64,000 nucleotides of DNA from JACOTK01 sp963743945 (GCA_963743945.1 CAVURO010000001.1:248001-312000), one strand, 5' to 3'; numbered from the stretch's first letter, positions 24,399 through 33,656 are shown. Made by a program: numbers and translations. The notes: generated by a model not told the origin, from the sequence alone.

Positions 24399-26141
24399 TC
24401 AGGCCTTGGCCGGAAGCACTCGGATGCCCAGCTCGTCGAGCACCTTCGGCGCGATCGGGCTCGGCGCGTCGGTCAACGGGTCGGTGCCCGACTGGGTCTT
24501 GGGGAAGGCGATCACCTCCCGGATGTTCTCCTCCCCCGCCAGGATGGCCACCAGGCGATCAAGGCCCACGGCAAAGCCGCCATGGGGAGGCGCCCCGTAG
24601 CGGAACGCCCCGAGCAGGAACCCGAACCGCGAGGCGGCCTCCTCATCGGTGATGCCGAGCGTGCGGAAGATCGTGGCCTGGATGTCGGCCCGATGGACCC
24701 TGATGGAACCCGATCCCAGTTCCCAGCCGTTGAGCACCAGGTCGTAGGACTGTGAACGCACGGCAAGGGGATCGGTCTCCAACAGATGGAGATCATCGAG
24801 ATGCGGCATGGTGAACGGATGATGGGCCGAAACCGGGTTGCCGTCGCCGTCGAGACCCTCGAAGAGGGGGAAGTCCACCACCCACACGTAGCGGTAGGGA
24901 CCCTCGCTGACCGGCGGTCGTCCGAGGTCGGCTCGAAGACGTCCGAGCACCGCCCAGACCACCGGCCGCTCGTCGGCGACCATCAGGACCAGATCACCGT
25001 TGGCCGCGCCCATCGCGTCGAGCAGGCCCGCACGCTCGTGGTCCTCGAAGAACTTGGCGATGGGCGACTCCAGCTCGCCGTTCTCACGCACCTTGACCCA
25101 TGCCAGACCCTTGGCGCCCAACGACTTGGCCTGGTCGGTGAGGGCGTCGAGACGGCTCCGGCCGTACGCGTCCGCGCCGCCTGCGACCAGTATCGCCTTG
25201 ACGCATGGCGCCTGAAACGCTCGGAACTGCGTGGAGGCGAACACCTCGGTGAGCTCGACGAGCTCCATGCCGAACCGTAGATCCGGCTTGTCCGAGCCGT
25301 AGGTCTCCATCGCGTCGCGCCACGTGATGCGGGGAATCGGGTCGGGCCGTACGCCCGTCACCACCTCGGCGGCATCGAGCACGGCCTCGGAGATGAAACC
25401 CAGCACGTCATCCTGGTCGACGAAAGAGGCCTCGATGTCGAGTTGCGTGAACTCGAACTGGCGATCGGCGCGAAGATCCTCGTCACGAAGGCACCGTGCG
25501 ATCTGGTAGTAGCGATCGAAACCACCCACCATCAAGAGCTGCTTCGCGATCTGCGGACTCTGCGGCAGCACGTAGAAGTTGCCCCGCTGCAGTCGGGACG
25601 GAATCACGAACTCACGGGCGCCCTCAGGCGTCGGGGTCCAGAGCAGGGGCGTCTCGATCTCGACAAACCCCTGGCGGTCCATCGAGGAGCGCAGAGCCTG
25701 ATTGACCTTGGCCCGAACGCGAAGATTGCGCTGCATCCTTCCCCGACGAAGGTCGACATAGCGGTGCCGTAGACGAACGGTCTCGTCTGCCTCGATGCGA
25801 TCGTGGAGAGGGAACGGGGGTGGCTCCGCTGCGTTGAGAACCTCGATGACGCAGTCTCCGAGCTCGACCTCGCCGGTGGGAAGCTCCGGGTTCAGCGTTC
25901 CCTCCGGACGCGCCCGCACCACACCGGTCACCCGCACCACATACTCGTTGCGAAGGTCATGGGACCCGTCGACCACGCACTGGATGACGCCCGCGTGATC
26001 ACGGACGTCGAGAAACGCAAGGTGCTCGCCGTGCTCGCGACGTCTTGCGACCCATCCGCACACCGTCACTTCGCGGCCCACGTGCTCGGCCCGAACGGCT
26101 CCGCAGAGCATGGTGCGCATGGCAGTTGCCCGATGATCCAT
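24399..26141 (-). CDS. aspS: Aspartyl-tRNA synthetase
   Basis: 580 residues from ATG 26141 (GGAG site); an upstream GTG at 26171 overlaps the hisS stop and is an alternative. OB-fold anticodon domain (EVTVCGWVARRREHGEHLAF), class II motifs GFVEIETPLLWTPTPEGARE, FYVLPQSPQIAKQLLMVGGF, YYQIARCLRDEDLRADRQ and motif 3 GFAVGLDRLVAILAG, with the bacterial GAD insertion between. A neighbouring gatCAB is not seen, so whether it is Asp-specific or also charges tRNA-Asn cannot be told. Follows hisS directly. Confidence 0.93.
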   Translation of the reverse strand: MDHRATAMRTMLCGAVRAEHVGREVTVCGWVARRREHGEHLAFLDVRDHAGVIQCVVDGSHDLRNEYVVRVTGVVRARPEGTLNPELPTGEVELGDCVIEVLNAAEPPPFPLHDRIEADETVRLRHRYVDLRRGRMQRNLRVRAKVNQALRSSMDRQGFVEIETPLLWTPTPEGAREFVIPSRLQRGNFYVLPQSPQIAKQLLMVGGFDRYYQIARCLRDEDLRADRQFEFTQLDIEASFVDQDDVLGFISEAVLDAAEVVTGVRPDPIPRITWRDAMETYGSDKPDLRFGMELVELTEVFASTQFRAFQAPCVKAILVAGGADAYGRSRLDALTDQAKSLGAKGLAWVKVRENGELESPIAKFFEDHERAGLLDAMGAANGDLVLMVADERPVVWAVLGRLRADLGRPPVSEGPYRYVWVVDFPLFEGLDGDGNPVSAHHPFTMPHLDDLHLLETDPLAVRSQSYDLVLNGWELGSGSIRVHRADIQATIFRTLGITDEEAASRFGFLLGAFRYGAPPHGGFAVGLDRLVAILAGEENIREVIAFPKTQSGTDPLTDAPSPIAPKVLDELGIRVLPAKA

Positions 26142-26167
26142 GGGTGACTCTCCTGATGCCTCGTCGC

Positions 26168-27439
26168 TCACTGCCGTCCATCCCCGGCAAGCGAGCCCAC
26201 ATGAGCGACCACTTCATCGAGCGCGACCGCATGCTGACCGGCATCACCACGGAGGTCACGCACCATGACCGTGCCGGCCGCCAACTCATCGGGACCGATG
26301 ATCAGGGCGAACGATGCACCTGACCGGTCGGCCTGTTTCATCTGCGCTCGCATCGAACGATCGTCGAACGAACGAGCAACCCCCACGCCCGAGCGCCGGA
26401 GCGCGGCGCTGAGATCACGGGCAACGGTCCCCCCGGTGACATCGACGACGTAGGCCACCAGCGACGATGCGGGAACAGGGAAGGTCGCCTCGGCGTCGCA
26501 GGCCAGCAGGGTGCGTTCGATGCCGATGCCGAAACCGATCCCCGGCGTCGGCGCGCCGCCCATCATCTCGACCAGCCCGTCGTAGCGGCCCCCGCCGCCC
26601 ACGGCGTTCTGTGCGCCATCGAGGGCCTGTGCCTGGAGCTCGAAGGTGGTGCGTGTGTAGTAGTCGAACCCGCGGGCGAGGCGCGTGTCGAGGATGAACG
26701 GGATGGACAGTGCCCGAAGCCCTTCCTGAAGGCGCTCGAAGTGCTCGCTGCACGGTCGACAGAGGTGGTCGATCGTTCGAGGGGCGTCGCGCGTGACGCC
26801 CCGACAGGATTCCCGCTTGCAGTCGAGGACGCGCATGGGGTTCTCCCGGGCGCGGGGCCGATGCTCGTCGCACAGGTCGTCGAGTCGGCCAACCAGGTGC
26901 GCCGCCAGCATGTCGAGGTAGGCAGGTCGACATGCCGGGTCACCCAACGAGTTGAGGCACAGGTCGACACGACGCAGACCAAGCGACGCGAAGAGGTCCC
27001 AGGCAAGGCTGATCACCTCGACGTCGAGATCGGCGTCGTCGACGCCGAGCGCCTCGACCCCGATCTGGTGGTGTTGGCGAAAGCGACCGGCCTGGGGGCG
27101 CTCGTAACGGAAGCTCGGCGCCGCGTACCAAACCTTCCACGGCGTCTGCGGGTGGTGCTGGACGAAGGCACGCACGATGGAGGCCGTTCCTTCGGGACGA
27201 AGCGCCAGATGTCGCCCCCCCTTGTCCTCGAAGTCGTACATCTCCTTGCGAACGACGTCGGTCTCCTCCCCTACTCGCTGGAAGACGCCGACCTCCTCGA
27301 ACATCGGACTTTGCACAAGGCCGTAACCGGCCCGCTCCATCTGGCCCGCAAACAGGCCGATGAGAGCCTTCCATCGGGCCGATTCGGGTGCAAGGATGTC
27401 GCGGGTCCCTGTTGGGGCCTTCAATGACGGGCTGGACAC
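26168..27439 (-). CDS. hisS: Histidyl-tRNA synthetase
   Basis: 423 residues from GTG 27439. Conserved pieces: KAPTGTRDILAPESARWKAL at the N-terminus, LRPEGTASIVRAFVQHHPQT, FRYERPQAGRFRQHHQIGVE, histidine motifs LARGFDYYTRTTFELQAQ and GGGRYDGLVEMMGG, motif 3 GFGIGIERTLL, and the anticodon domain. The upstream reading frame is open but outside the family match. No ribosome site precedes the GTG; a TAACCT box 8 bases before it suggests a leaderless message. Confidence 0.92.
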   Translation of the reverse strand: MSSPSLKAPTGTRDILAPESARWKALIGLFAGQMERAGYGLVQSPMFEEVGVFQRVGEETDVVRKEMYDFEDKGGRHLALRPEGTASIVRAFVQHHPQTPWKVWYAAPSFRYERPQAGRFRQHHQIGVEALGVDDADLDVEVISLAWDLFASLGLRRVDLCLNSLGDPACRPAYLDMLAAHLVGRLDDLCDEHRPRARENPMRVLDCKRESCRGVTRDAPRTIDHLCRPCSEHFERLQEGLRALSIPFILDTRLARGFDYYTRTTFELQAQALDGAQNAVGGGGRYDGLVEMMGGAPTPGIGFGIGIERTLLACDAEATFPVPASSLVAYVVDVTGGTVARDLSAALRRSGVGVARSFDDRSMRAQMKQADRSGASFALIIGPDELAAGTVMVRDLRGDAGQHAVALDEVVAHVGSLAGDGRQ

Positions 27440-27447
27440 GATGGCCG

Positions 27448-27453
27448 AGGTTA
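27448..27453 (-). promoter_or_regulatory. Possible leaderless -10 box of hisS
   Basis: TAACCT on the minus strand ends 8 bases before the hisS GTG. The arrangement resembles TACCCT before pilD and TAGGAT before the TetR gene at 58985. The -35 is weak. Confidence 0.35.
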
Positions 27454-27582
27454 CTCGCCGAGTGCCCCGGCACCGTCTCTCATGGCGCACCGATCCGCCC
27501 GAGCCCGGTGGACAAGCGCTCCGCCGATCCCTACCAGGAGCGCAGAAGGCTTCTGACCCGGCGTTCCGGTCCGGCCCGGGCA

Positions 27583-29778
27583 CTAGCCCTTGCCCGGCAG
27601 CACCCGATAGGCGTCGTAGACCGAATCGATCCGGCGCAGTGTCGTGACCAACGAGTCGAGATGCGAGGGGTCGGCCAGCTCGAAGTCGAAACGCATCCTG
27701 GAGATGCGGTCTGCGCCCGTCTGGGTGGCGCACGCAAGGATGTTGACATGATGGTCGGCGAGGGTTGCCGAGACATCACGGAGGAGTCGGGAGCGGTCGA
27801 GGGCCTTGACCTCGACCGAGACCACGAAGGTGTCGGAGCTGTGATCCTGGTCCCACTCGACCTCGATCAGCCGGTCGTGCTGCCGGCTGGACAGGGACAC
27901 TGCGTTTGCGCAATCGGATCGATGAACCGACACACCCCGACCACGGGTGACGAAACCCATGATCTCGTCGCCGGGCACCGGGGTGCAGCACCGGGACAGA
28001 CGAATCATCACGTCGTCGAGACCCTCGACGTGTACGCCCGCCGCCGGCTTGCGACGGCGAGGCGCGCGAGCGGTGGTCGGCAGTTGCTCCTCGCCCTCAC
28101 CGCTGTGCAGGTGACGGGCAACGCGCTGAGCGACCGACTTCGCCGACAGGTGGTTCTCACCGATGGCGATGTGGAGCGTATCGAGATCGACGTAGTTCAA
28201 CTCCACCGCCACCTCGCTCAGCAGCGACGATGCCTGCAGCTTCTGCACCGGCAACGCCTCACGCCGCAAGGCCTTGATCAGCTCTTCGCGCCCGTTCTCC
28301 ATGGCATCCTCGCGGCGCTCCCGCGAGAACCACTGTCGAATCTTGTTGCGGGCCCTGGGCGAGACGCAGATGTTCAGCCAGTCCCGCGACGGGCCGCTCG
28401 GCACCTTGGCGGTGAAGATCTCGACGGTGTCGCCCGAGTGCAACCTCGTGTCGAGCGACTGCAGTCGACCGTCGACCCGAGCACCGATGCAGGCATGGCC
28501 CACCTCGGTGTGCACCGCGTAGGCGAAATCGATGGCGGTGGAACCTTCGGGCAAGGTGATGACCTTGCCCTTGGGCGTGAAGACGAACACCTCGTCCTGC
28601 TCGAGATCGACCTTGAGGGTCTCCATGAACTCCGCCGGATCGCTGGTCTCCGACTGCCAGTCGATCATGCGACTCAGCCACGCCATGTCTCCCTGGTCCA
28701 TCTCCTTGTAGGCCCAGTGTGCAGCGACCCCGAACTCGGCCCGCTGATGCATCTCACGCGTGCGGATCTGCACCTCGAGAGGCTTGCCCTGGGGACCTAC
28801 CACCGTCGTGTGCAACGACTGGTAGAGGTTGAACTTCGGCATGGCGATGTAGTCCTTGATGCGTCCCTGCACCGGCTTCCAGGTCGCATGGATCGAGCCC
28901 AGCGTCGCGTAGCAGTCCTCAACCCGATCGACGACGACCCGGATGCCCACCAGGTCGAAGATGTCATCGAACTCCCGGCCCTTGACCACCATCTTCTCGT
29001 AGATCGACCACAGGTGCTTGGGACGTCCGGTGATGTCGGCCTTGACGTGCAGCTCCGTCAGGCAGCTGCGAACGGTCTCGATGACCTGGGTGAGATAGAG
29101 GTCCCGCTCGGGTGTTCGGCTGATCACCATGTGCTCGATCTCGCCGTAACGCTTCGGGTAGAGCGCGGCAAACGACAGGTCCTCGAGCTCCTGCTTGAGG
29201 TCCGCCATGCCGAGGCGATGAGCCAGCGGGGCATAGATGTCGATGGTCTCGGTGGCCGTGCGCTGCTGCTTCCATTCGGGCATCGCCGCAAGCGTTCGCA
29301 TGTTGTGCAATCGATCCGCCAGCTTGATGATCAGCACCCGGAGGTCCTTGGCCATCGCCACGAGCATCTTGCGCATCGTCGCCGCCTGTTGCGCCTCCTT
29401 GGAGTCGAAGCGAATACGCTCGAGCTTGGTCACACCGTCCACGATCGCCGCCACGTCGGGCCCGAACGAGGAGACGATCGCATCGAGTCCGAGCGTCGTG
29501 TCCTCCACCGCGTCGTGCAGCAGCGCTGCGGCGATGGTGACGTCGTCGAGGCTCAACTTGGCCACGATCGCCGCCACCGCCAGCGGGTGCTCGATGTAGG
29601 GGTCGCCCGAGTGACGGACCTGCCCTCGATGGGCGTTGGAGGCCTCGGCATAGGCCCGACTGATCATCGCCGTCGATGCCTTCGGGTGTCGAGAGCGATA
29701 GATGGCCAGCAGGGGCGCCACCTCGTCGGCAGGCAACGACGAATGACGCCAGGGCAGAACCCGATCAGCCGTTGGCAA
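27583..29778 (-). CDS. rel: Bifunctional (p)ppGpp synthetase/hydrolase Rel
   Basis: 731 residues from TTG 29778. HD hydrolase domain (GDPYIEHPLAVAAIVAKLSL, LLHDAVEDTTLG), synthetase domain (GREFDDIFDLVGIRVVVD, QGRIKDYIAMPKFNLYQSLH), TGS domain (DEVFVFTPKGKVITLPEGS), a zinc-finger/helical region (IRLSRCCTPVPGDEIMGFVT) and a C-terminal ACT domain. The RxKD motif (RIKD) rather than ExDD and the intact HDxxED point to a two-way enzyme that both makes and degrades the alarmone. The start overlaps the 3' end of secF by 14 bases. The secD-secF-rel-hisS order is common in Actinobacteria. Confidence 0.93.
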   Translation of the reverse strand: MPTADRVLPWRHSSLPADEVAPLLAIYRSRHPKASTAMISRAYAEASNAHRGQVRHSGDPYIEHPLAVAAIVAKLSLDDVTIAAALLHDAVEDTTLGLDAIVSSFGPDVAAIVDGVTKLERIRFDSKEAQQAATMRKMLVAMAKDLRVLIIKLADRLHNMRTLAAMPEWKQQRTATETIDIYAPLAHRLGMADLKQELEDLSFAALYPKRYGEIEHMVISRTPERDLYLTQVIETVRSCLTELHVKADITGRPKHLWSIYEKMVVKGREFDDIFDLVGIRVVVDRVEDCYATLGSIHATWKPVQGRIKDYIAMPKFNLYQSLHTTVVGPQGKPLEVQIRTREMHQRAEFGVAAHWAYKEMDQGDMAWLSRMIDWQSETSDPAEFMETLKVDLEQDEVFVFTPKGKVITLPEGSTAIDFAYAVHTEVGHACIGARVDGRLQSLDTRLHSGDTVEIFTAKVPSGPSRDWLNICVSPRARNKIRQWFSRERREDAMENGREELIKALRREALPVQKLQASSLLSEVAVELNYVDLDTLHIAIGENHLSAKSVAQRVARHLHSGEGEEQLPTTARAPRRRKPAAGVHVEGLDDVMIRLSRCCTPVPGDEIMGFVTRGRGVSVHRSDCANAVSLSSRQHDRLIEVEWDQDHSSDTFVVSVEVKALDRSRLLRDVSATLADHHVNILACATQTGADRISRMRFDFELADPSHLDSLVTTLRRIDSVYDAYRVLPGKG

Positions 29779-31114
29779 GCGACGCCACCTCGCTGGTCAG
29801 ACGCGTACGGGTGGTATCGCGACAAGTCGTACCGCCACAAGTCGTTTCGCCACAGGAGGTGGGGAAGTCCGACTGGGCGACACGACCACGCATACCTGCA
29901 ACGATAGTGATGCGACCCGGGTTATTTGCGCTTTCCCTTTTCCGGGCCCTTGCCTCGATGCCTCCTGAGCCCGCGCGACGTGGCGGACCCTTGGTGACGA
30001 CCGCCCGATCCGCGGTCGCTTCCTCCTCTTCCGGCCCCGCAGCGGCGCCGGATCGGGTGGCGTCTGCACCCTTGCCCGAAGGGCTCGGCGCCGCCATGTC
30101 CGACGCACCGCCGGCCTTGCTCCCGGCCCTGTCCCGAATGGCCACATTGCGGGGCTCGCGCTCCTTGAGCACGGCCAACAGCGGCGAGGCGATGAAGATC
30201 GATGAATAGGCGCTCGAGCCCAGACCGATCAGGAGCGCGAGGGCGAACTCCTGAAGCGTCGTGGCCCCGAGCACCAACGAGCCGATGACCAGCAGCGACA
30301 TGATCGGCAACAACGCGGTGATCGACGTGTTGAGGGTGCGCATGAGCACCTCGTTGAGCGAGTTGTTCACCATGGCGCTGTAGGTGACCCGACCACCCAC
30401 GAGCAGGTTTTTGGCGTTCTCGTCGACCTTGTCGAACACCACGATTCCGTCGTAGATGGAATAGCCGAGGATGGTCAGCACCGCGATGACCGTCGCCGGG
30501 GTCACCGGAAAACCGGCCAGGGAGTACACCCCGACCGTGACGAGGATGTCGTGGAAAAGCGCCGCCAACGTGGCGAGCGCCATCTTCCACTCGAATCGCC
30601 ACGCGATGTAGACCGTGATGACCAGGAGGAAGATCACCAGTGCTCGGGCAGCCTTGTTCGTCACCTCGTCGCCCCACGACGGGCCGACCTCGGTGAAGCT
30701 GACCTGGCTCACGGGCTTGCCCGAGAGCTTCGCCAGCGTCTCGGTCACCACACGCTCATCAACCTTTGTTGCCGTCTCCGCCTGCACACGCAATCGATCG
30801 CCGCCGCTGCCTCGCAATGTCTGCACCTGCGCGTCGGGAAGTCCGATCTTTCGCAACTCATCCCGCGCGGAGGACACGGACACCTTGGTGGGCACCTCCC
30901 ACGAGCTTCCGCCCTCGAACTCGATGCCGAGATTGAGGCCACGCCATCCCAAGGAGATCAACCCGGCCACGATGATCAGCCCGGAGACAAGGAACCAGAG
31001 CCGCACGCGGCCCACGAAATCGAAGCGGGTCTCACCCCGGTACAGGCGGGAGAAGATGCCCGCGCCGCCCTGGGCGTCGTTGGTCGAGGGCCCCGTCGTA
31101 CTCATGTCCGTCAT
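29765..31114 (-). CDS. secF: Protein-export membrane protein SecF with repeated tail
   Basis: 449 residues from ATG 31114, overlapping the secD stop (ATGA). Six membrane segments; family motifs GLNLGIEFEGGSSWEVPTKV, LTILGYSIYDGIVVFDKVDE and RTLNTSITALLPIMSLLVIG. With SecD it uses the proton gradient to help finish secretion through SecYEG. After the last helix a long charged, probably disordered tail follows and ends in a 15-bp repeat encoding CGETT CGGTT CRDTT (29820-29862), which is not part of usual SecF. Confidence 0.92.
   Translation of the reverse strand: MTDMSTTGPSTNDAQGGAGIFSRLYRGETRFDFVGRVRLWFLVSGLIIVAGLISLGWRGLNLGIEFEGGSSWEVPTKVSVSSARDELRKIGLPDAQVQTLRGSGGDRLRVQAETATKVDERVVTETLAKLSGKPVSQVSFTEVGPSWGDEVTNKAARALVIFLLVITVYIAWRFEWKMALATLAALFHDILVTVGVYSLAGFPVTPATVIAVLTILGYSIYDGIVVFDKVDENAKNLLVGGRVTYSAMVNNSLNEVLMRTLNTSITALLPIMSLLVIGSLVLGATTLQEFALALLIGLGSSAYSSIFIASPLLAVLKEREPRNVAIRDRAGSKAGGASDMAAPSPSGKGADATRSGAAAGPEEEEATADRAVVTKGPPRRAGSGGIEARARKRESANNPGRITIVAGMRGRVAQSDFPTSCGETTCGGTTCRDTTRTRLTSEVASLANG
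29820..29862. repeat. 15-bp repeat at the 3' end of secF
   Basis: Three variants of ccacaagtcgtttcg in a row, encoding a Cys-x-x-Thr-Thr pattern just before the secF stop codon. Confidence 0.6.
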
Positions 31115-32652
31115 CGGCCCTCCGCTCCCTGACTGCTTCTCACAGCCGCCTGGCTCACCCCGAGCCCGGCTCCGATGCCCAGGAACCCGCCCGATCCAAA
31201 TGTCTGCCGGCGTGCGACAAGCGCGACGAACGGACGGGTGAAGAACCAGGCGACGAAGATATCGAGGATCGTGGAGAGACCGAGGAAGAAGGCGAAGCCC
31301 CGCACGGGGCCCACCGTCAGGAAGTACAACAGGAACGCGCCGATGAACGCTGAGGTGTCCGCCGCCAGAATCGTGCGAAATGCCTGTTTGAAGCCTCGGT
31401 CCACCGAGGAGCGAATCGTACGGCCGGACCGGATCTCGTCCTTGAGGCGCTCGAAGTAGACCACGTACGAGTCCACGGTGACACCTACCGAGACGATGAT
31501 GCCCGTTGCACCTGCCAAGCTCAGCGCCAGCCCACGGCTCACCCCGAGGTAGCTGATGATCGACCATTGGAGTGCAAACCAAACGGTCAGGCCCGCCAGC
31601 ACCACGAGGCCGAGGGCCCGGTAGTACAGCACCATGTACCCCAACACGAGCGCGGTGCCGATGGCGCCTGCGATCAATCCGGCACGCAGCGAGTCGCGAC
31701 CCAGTGACGCCGATACCGTGGAGACCGTCTCCTGCTTCAGCTCGACGGGTAGCGAGCCGTAGCGGAGCACCAGTGCGAGATCCTTGGCCTCCCGTTCGGT
31801 GAAGCTCCCCGATATCTGCACCTGATCGCGCTGGAAGTTCGCGCTCTGGATGGTTGGCGCCGACACCACGACCCCGTCGAGCACGATCGCCACCGCACCG
31901 GCGGGCTGCTGGGTCTGGCTGTTCAGTCCCACCGGCGAGCAGATCCCCGGAACCGGGTTCGCGCACTGGGCGGCGAGGGCATTGAACGCCTTGATGCCCT
32001 CGCCGGTGAAGCTCAGATTCACCACCCAGTCACCGGCAACGCCTGCCAACTTGGCGTCGGCCGAGGACACCGCCGTACCTCGAAGGGCGGCCGCTCCCAA
32101 CAGGTAGCGCCGGTCGACCGTCTTGGTGTCCTCACCGAGCTCGGGAAGAACCACCTGGGCTTCGGCCTTGTCGTCGGCCCGCTTGGTCGTCGGGAACACG
32201 GTCGTGGTCGTCGTGGTCGTCGGACCCGCCACGGTCGTCGGCGCACCTGCAACCGTCGTGGGTGGAACGGTCGTGGTGGTCGAAGGAGGCGGAGCCCCCT
32301 CAGGGGGCAGGATGTCCAGGACCGGACGAAAGCGCAGCTCGGCCGTCTGGCCCACGATCTCGAGTGCCCGCCGTTGGTCCTTGACACCCGGAAGCTCCAC
32401 CACGATCGCACCGCCCTGACGGGCGATCTGGGGCTCCGCCACACCCAGGGCGTCGACCCGGCTACGGATGATCTCGATCGCCTGATCGATCTTTTCGTCG
32501 CTGACCTTCTTCACCGGACGCAGCACCACCGAAGCCCCCCCCTGCAGGTCCAGTCCCAACTCCGGACTGTTGCCCGCGACAAGGGTGCCCGCGAGCGACC
32601 CGAAGGCTGCCAGCAGCACAAAGACCAGTGAGAAAACCAGCGATCGACGCAT
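31111..32652 (-). CDS. secD: Protein-export membrane protein SecD
   Basis: 513 residues from ATG 32652. N-terminal helix, then GLDLQGGASVVLRPVKK and the periplasmic P1 domain (EIIRSRVDALGVAEPQIARQ, IVVELPGVKDQRRALEIVG), a Thr/Pro-rich low-complexity insert (about residues 150-185), and the C-terminal helices with LGRDSLRAGLIAGAIGTALV and GIIVSVGVTVDSYVVYFERL. Forms the SecDF accessory channel with the next gene. The usual upstream partner yajC is absent here; two lipoprotein genes stand in its place. Confidence 0.93.
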   Translation of the reverse strand: MRRSLVFSLVFVLLAAFGSLAGTLVAGNSPELGLDLQGGASVVLRPVKKVSDEKIDQAIEIIRSRVDALGVAEPQIARQGGAIVVELPGVKDQRRALEIVGQTAELRFRPVLDILPPEGAPPPSTTTTVPPTTVAGAPTTVAGPTTTTTTTVFPTTKRADDKAEAQVVLPELGEDTKTVDRRYLLGAAALRGTAVSSADAKLAGVAGDWVVNLSFTGEGIKAFNALAAQCANPVPGICSPVGLNSQTQQPAGAVAIVLDGVVVSAPTIQSANFQRDQVQISGSFTEREAKDLALVLRYGSLPVELKQETVSTVSASLGRDSLRAGLIAGAIGTALVLGYMVLYYRALGLVVLAGLTVWFALQWSIISYLGVSRGLALSLAGATGIIVSVGVTVDSYVVYFERLKDEIRSGRTIRSSVDRGFKQAFRTILAADTSAFIGAFLLYFLTVGPVRGFAFFLGLSTILDIFVAWFFTRPFVALVARRQTFGSGGFLGIGAGLGVSQAAVRSSQGAEGR

Positions 32653-32706
32653 CGGCGCAGACCCTAGCGCGGCGGTCCACGGCAGTGGCGCCACGCCCAG
32701 GACGCG

Positions 32707-32745
32707 AAACATGGGGTGTGTCGACAGCGACACACCCCATGGTTT
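32707..32745 (-). terminator. Strong hairpin between lipoprotein gene and secD
   Basis: Arms catggggtgtgtcg (32710-32723) and cgacacaccccatg (32728-32741) pair perfectly around acag, extended by an AAA/TTT flank. On the minus strand the hairpin is followed by TTTC. It separates the lipoprotein gene at 32772 from secD. Confidence 0.65.
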
Positions 32746-32771
32746 CGGATTTCAGGCCGGCGGGAACAGGC

Positions 32772-33044
32772 CTAGAAGTCCACCGAGTACCAGAGTCCGC
32801 CCGTGTTGATGGTGGGGATATCGATGGTCACTGCTCCGGGATCGAGGCTTGGCCCGGTGATGCTGCCTCCGAGGAGGCCAAGGTCCACCTCCATCGGCGT
32901 GTACTCCATGGGGGTCACGTCAACGCCTCCGCCGGTGAGCGAGGGGCCGCTGAGACCTGTGGAAAGGGTTCCACAACCGGTGGCCACGACACCCAGCCCT
33001 GCGAGGAGAACCGCTGGACCCAGACGACGAATCTTCCTGTTCAT
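32772..33044 (-). CDS. Small lipoprotein of unknown function
   Basis: 90 residues from ATG 33044 (GGAG site). A basic N-terminus and hydrophobic core (LGPAVLLAGLGVVATGC) end in a lipobox with Cys at residue 22, so the protein is probably lipid-anchored outside the membrane. The mature part is Gly/Thr/Ser/Pro-rich with repeated MEYTPMEVD-like pieces and no recognisable domain. Its signal resembles that of the lipoprotein at 33186, so the two look like paralogs in that region. A CRP/FNR-type palindrome lies 117 bp upstream. Confidence 0.6.
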   Translation of the reverse strand: MNRKIRRLGPAVLLAGLGVVATGCGTLSTGLSGPSLTGGGVDVTPMEYTPMEVDLGLLGGSITGPSLDPGAVTIDIPTINTGGLWYSVDF

Positions 33045-33154
33045 TTTGTGTTGCTCCATTCATTGATACGGGCTGCCGTCCGGCAGCGCTCCCAGCTAAT
33101 CGATGGCCGTCGCCCCCATCCGTGAAGGTTTCGGTACGTTCAGTGTTCGTCACG

Positions 33155-33168
33155 GTGACTGATGTCAC
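33155..33168 (-). promoter_or_regulatory. CRP/FNR-type palindrome upstream of lipoprotein gene 1
   Basis: GTGAC-N4-GTCAC, perfect half-sites, contains TGA-N6-TCA, the core recognised by CRP/FNR-family regulators. Centre about 117 bp before the ATG at 33044. The same 14-bp pattern occurs before the adjacent lipoprotein gene. Confidence 0.5.
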
Positions 33169-33185
33169 CTGCCTTGGCCCGACGA

Positions 33186-33569
33186 TCACCTCCATCCCGA
33201 GAACCAGCCGTCGCCACCCGAGAACCAGCCATCGCCACCCGAGAACCAGCCGGACCCTGAGGGGACCGTCGTCGTCGTGGTGGTCGGTGCCGTGGTGGTC
33301 GGTGCCGTGGTGGTCGGTGCCGTGGTGGTCGGTGCCGTGGTGGTCGGTGCCGTGGTGGTCGGTGCCGTGGTGGTCGGTGCCGTGGTGGTCGGTGCCGTGG
33401 TGGTCGGTGCCAGGGTCGGGGTCGTGGTCGGCGTCGTGGTCAGGGGTGCCTCGGATCCGGTACCCGTGGTGGGCGGCGTGTACCCCACCGACAGTTGGCA
33501 TCCGGCCGATCCAAATCCCAAGCCGGCAAGGACCACGACGGGTACCAGGTTCCTCCATCGATTTCGCAT
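33186..33569 (-). CDS. Lipoprotein with Thr-Thr-Thr-Ala-Pro repeats
   Basis: 127 residues from ATG 33569 (AAGGGA site). The signal LVPVVVLAGLGFGSAGC ends in a lipobox Cys near residue 23. The mature part is a stalk of about nine TTTAP repeats (15-bp DNA unit) followed by three GWFSGGD repeats (21-bp unit) at the C-terminus. Such Thr/Pro stalks are often extended and O-glycosylated, holding a terminal segment away from the membrane; the Trp/Phe/Gly repeats could bind surface polymers. No family is recognised. Sits between tgt and secD. Confidence 0.6.
   Translation of the reverse strand: MRNRWRNLVPVVVLAGLGFGSAGCQLSVGYTPPTTGTGSEAPLTTTPTTTPTLAPTTTAPTTTAPTTTAPTTTAPTTTAPTTTAPTTTAPTTTAPTTTTTTVPSGSGWFSGGDGWFSGGDGWFSGWR
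33276..33412. repeat. 15-bp tandem repeat (about nine copies)
   Basis: Unit gtggtggtcggtgcc on the plus strand, copies almost identical, encoding TTTAP on the minus strand. A second repeat of 21-bp units lies at 33199-33251 in the same gene. Confidence 0.85.
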
Positions 33570-33642
33570 GACCGATCCCTTCCAGTGCTCAACGTGCACA
33601 GCCCGAGCGGCTGTCGCCGTGTCACCTGGAGGATTCTTGATT

Positions 33643-33656
33643 GTGACCTTCGTCAC
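33643..33656 (-). promoter_or_regulatory. CRP/FNR-type palindrome upstream of lipoprotein gene 2
   Basis: GTGAC-N4-GTCAC with centre about 80 bp before the ATG at 33569, and starting 16 bases downstream of the tgt stop. Same half-sites and spacing as the site at 33155. Confidence 0.5.

Noticed and set aside
27388..29907. An 839-codon plus-strand frame
   Set aside because: Antisense to rel, with composition typical of a shadow frame.
29765..31966. Extended secF frame beginning inside secD
   Set aside because: The SecF family start and ATGA overlap with secD place the start at 31114; the extension is out-of-frame secD.
33276..33412. Regular 15-bp repeats that might look like a small CRISPR array
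   Set aside because: Units are contiguous without unique spacers and encode TTTAP in frame within a lipoprotein.
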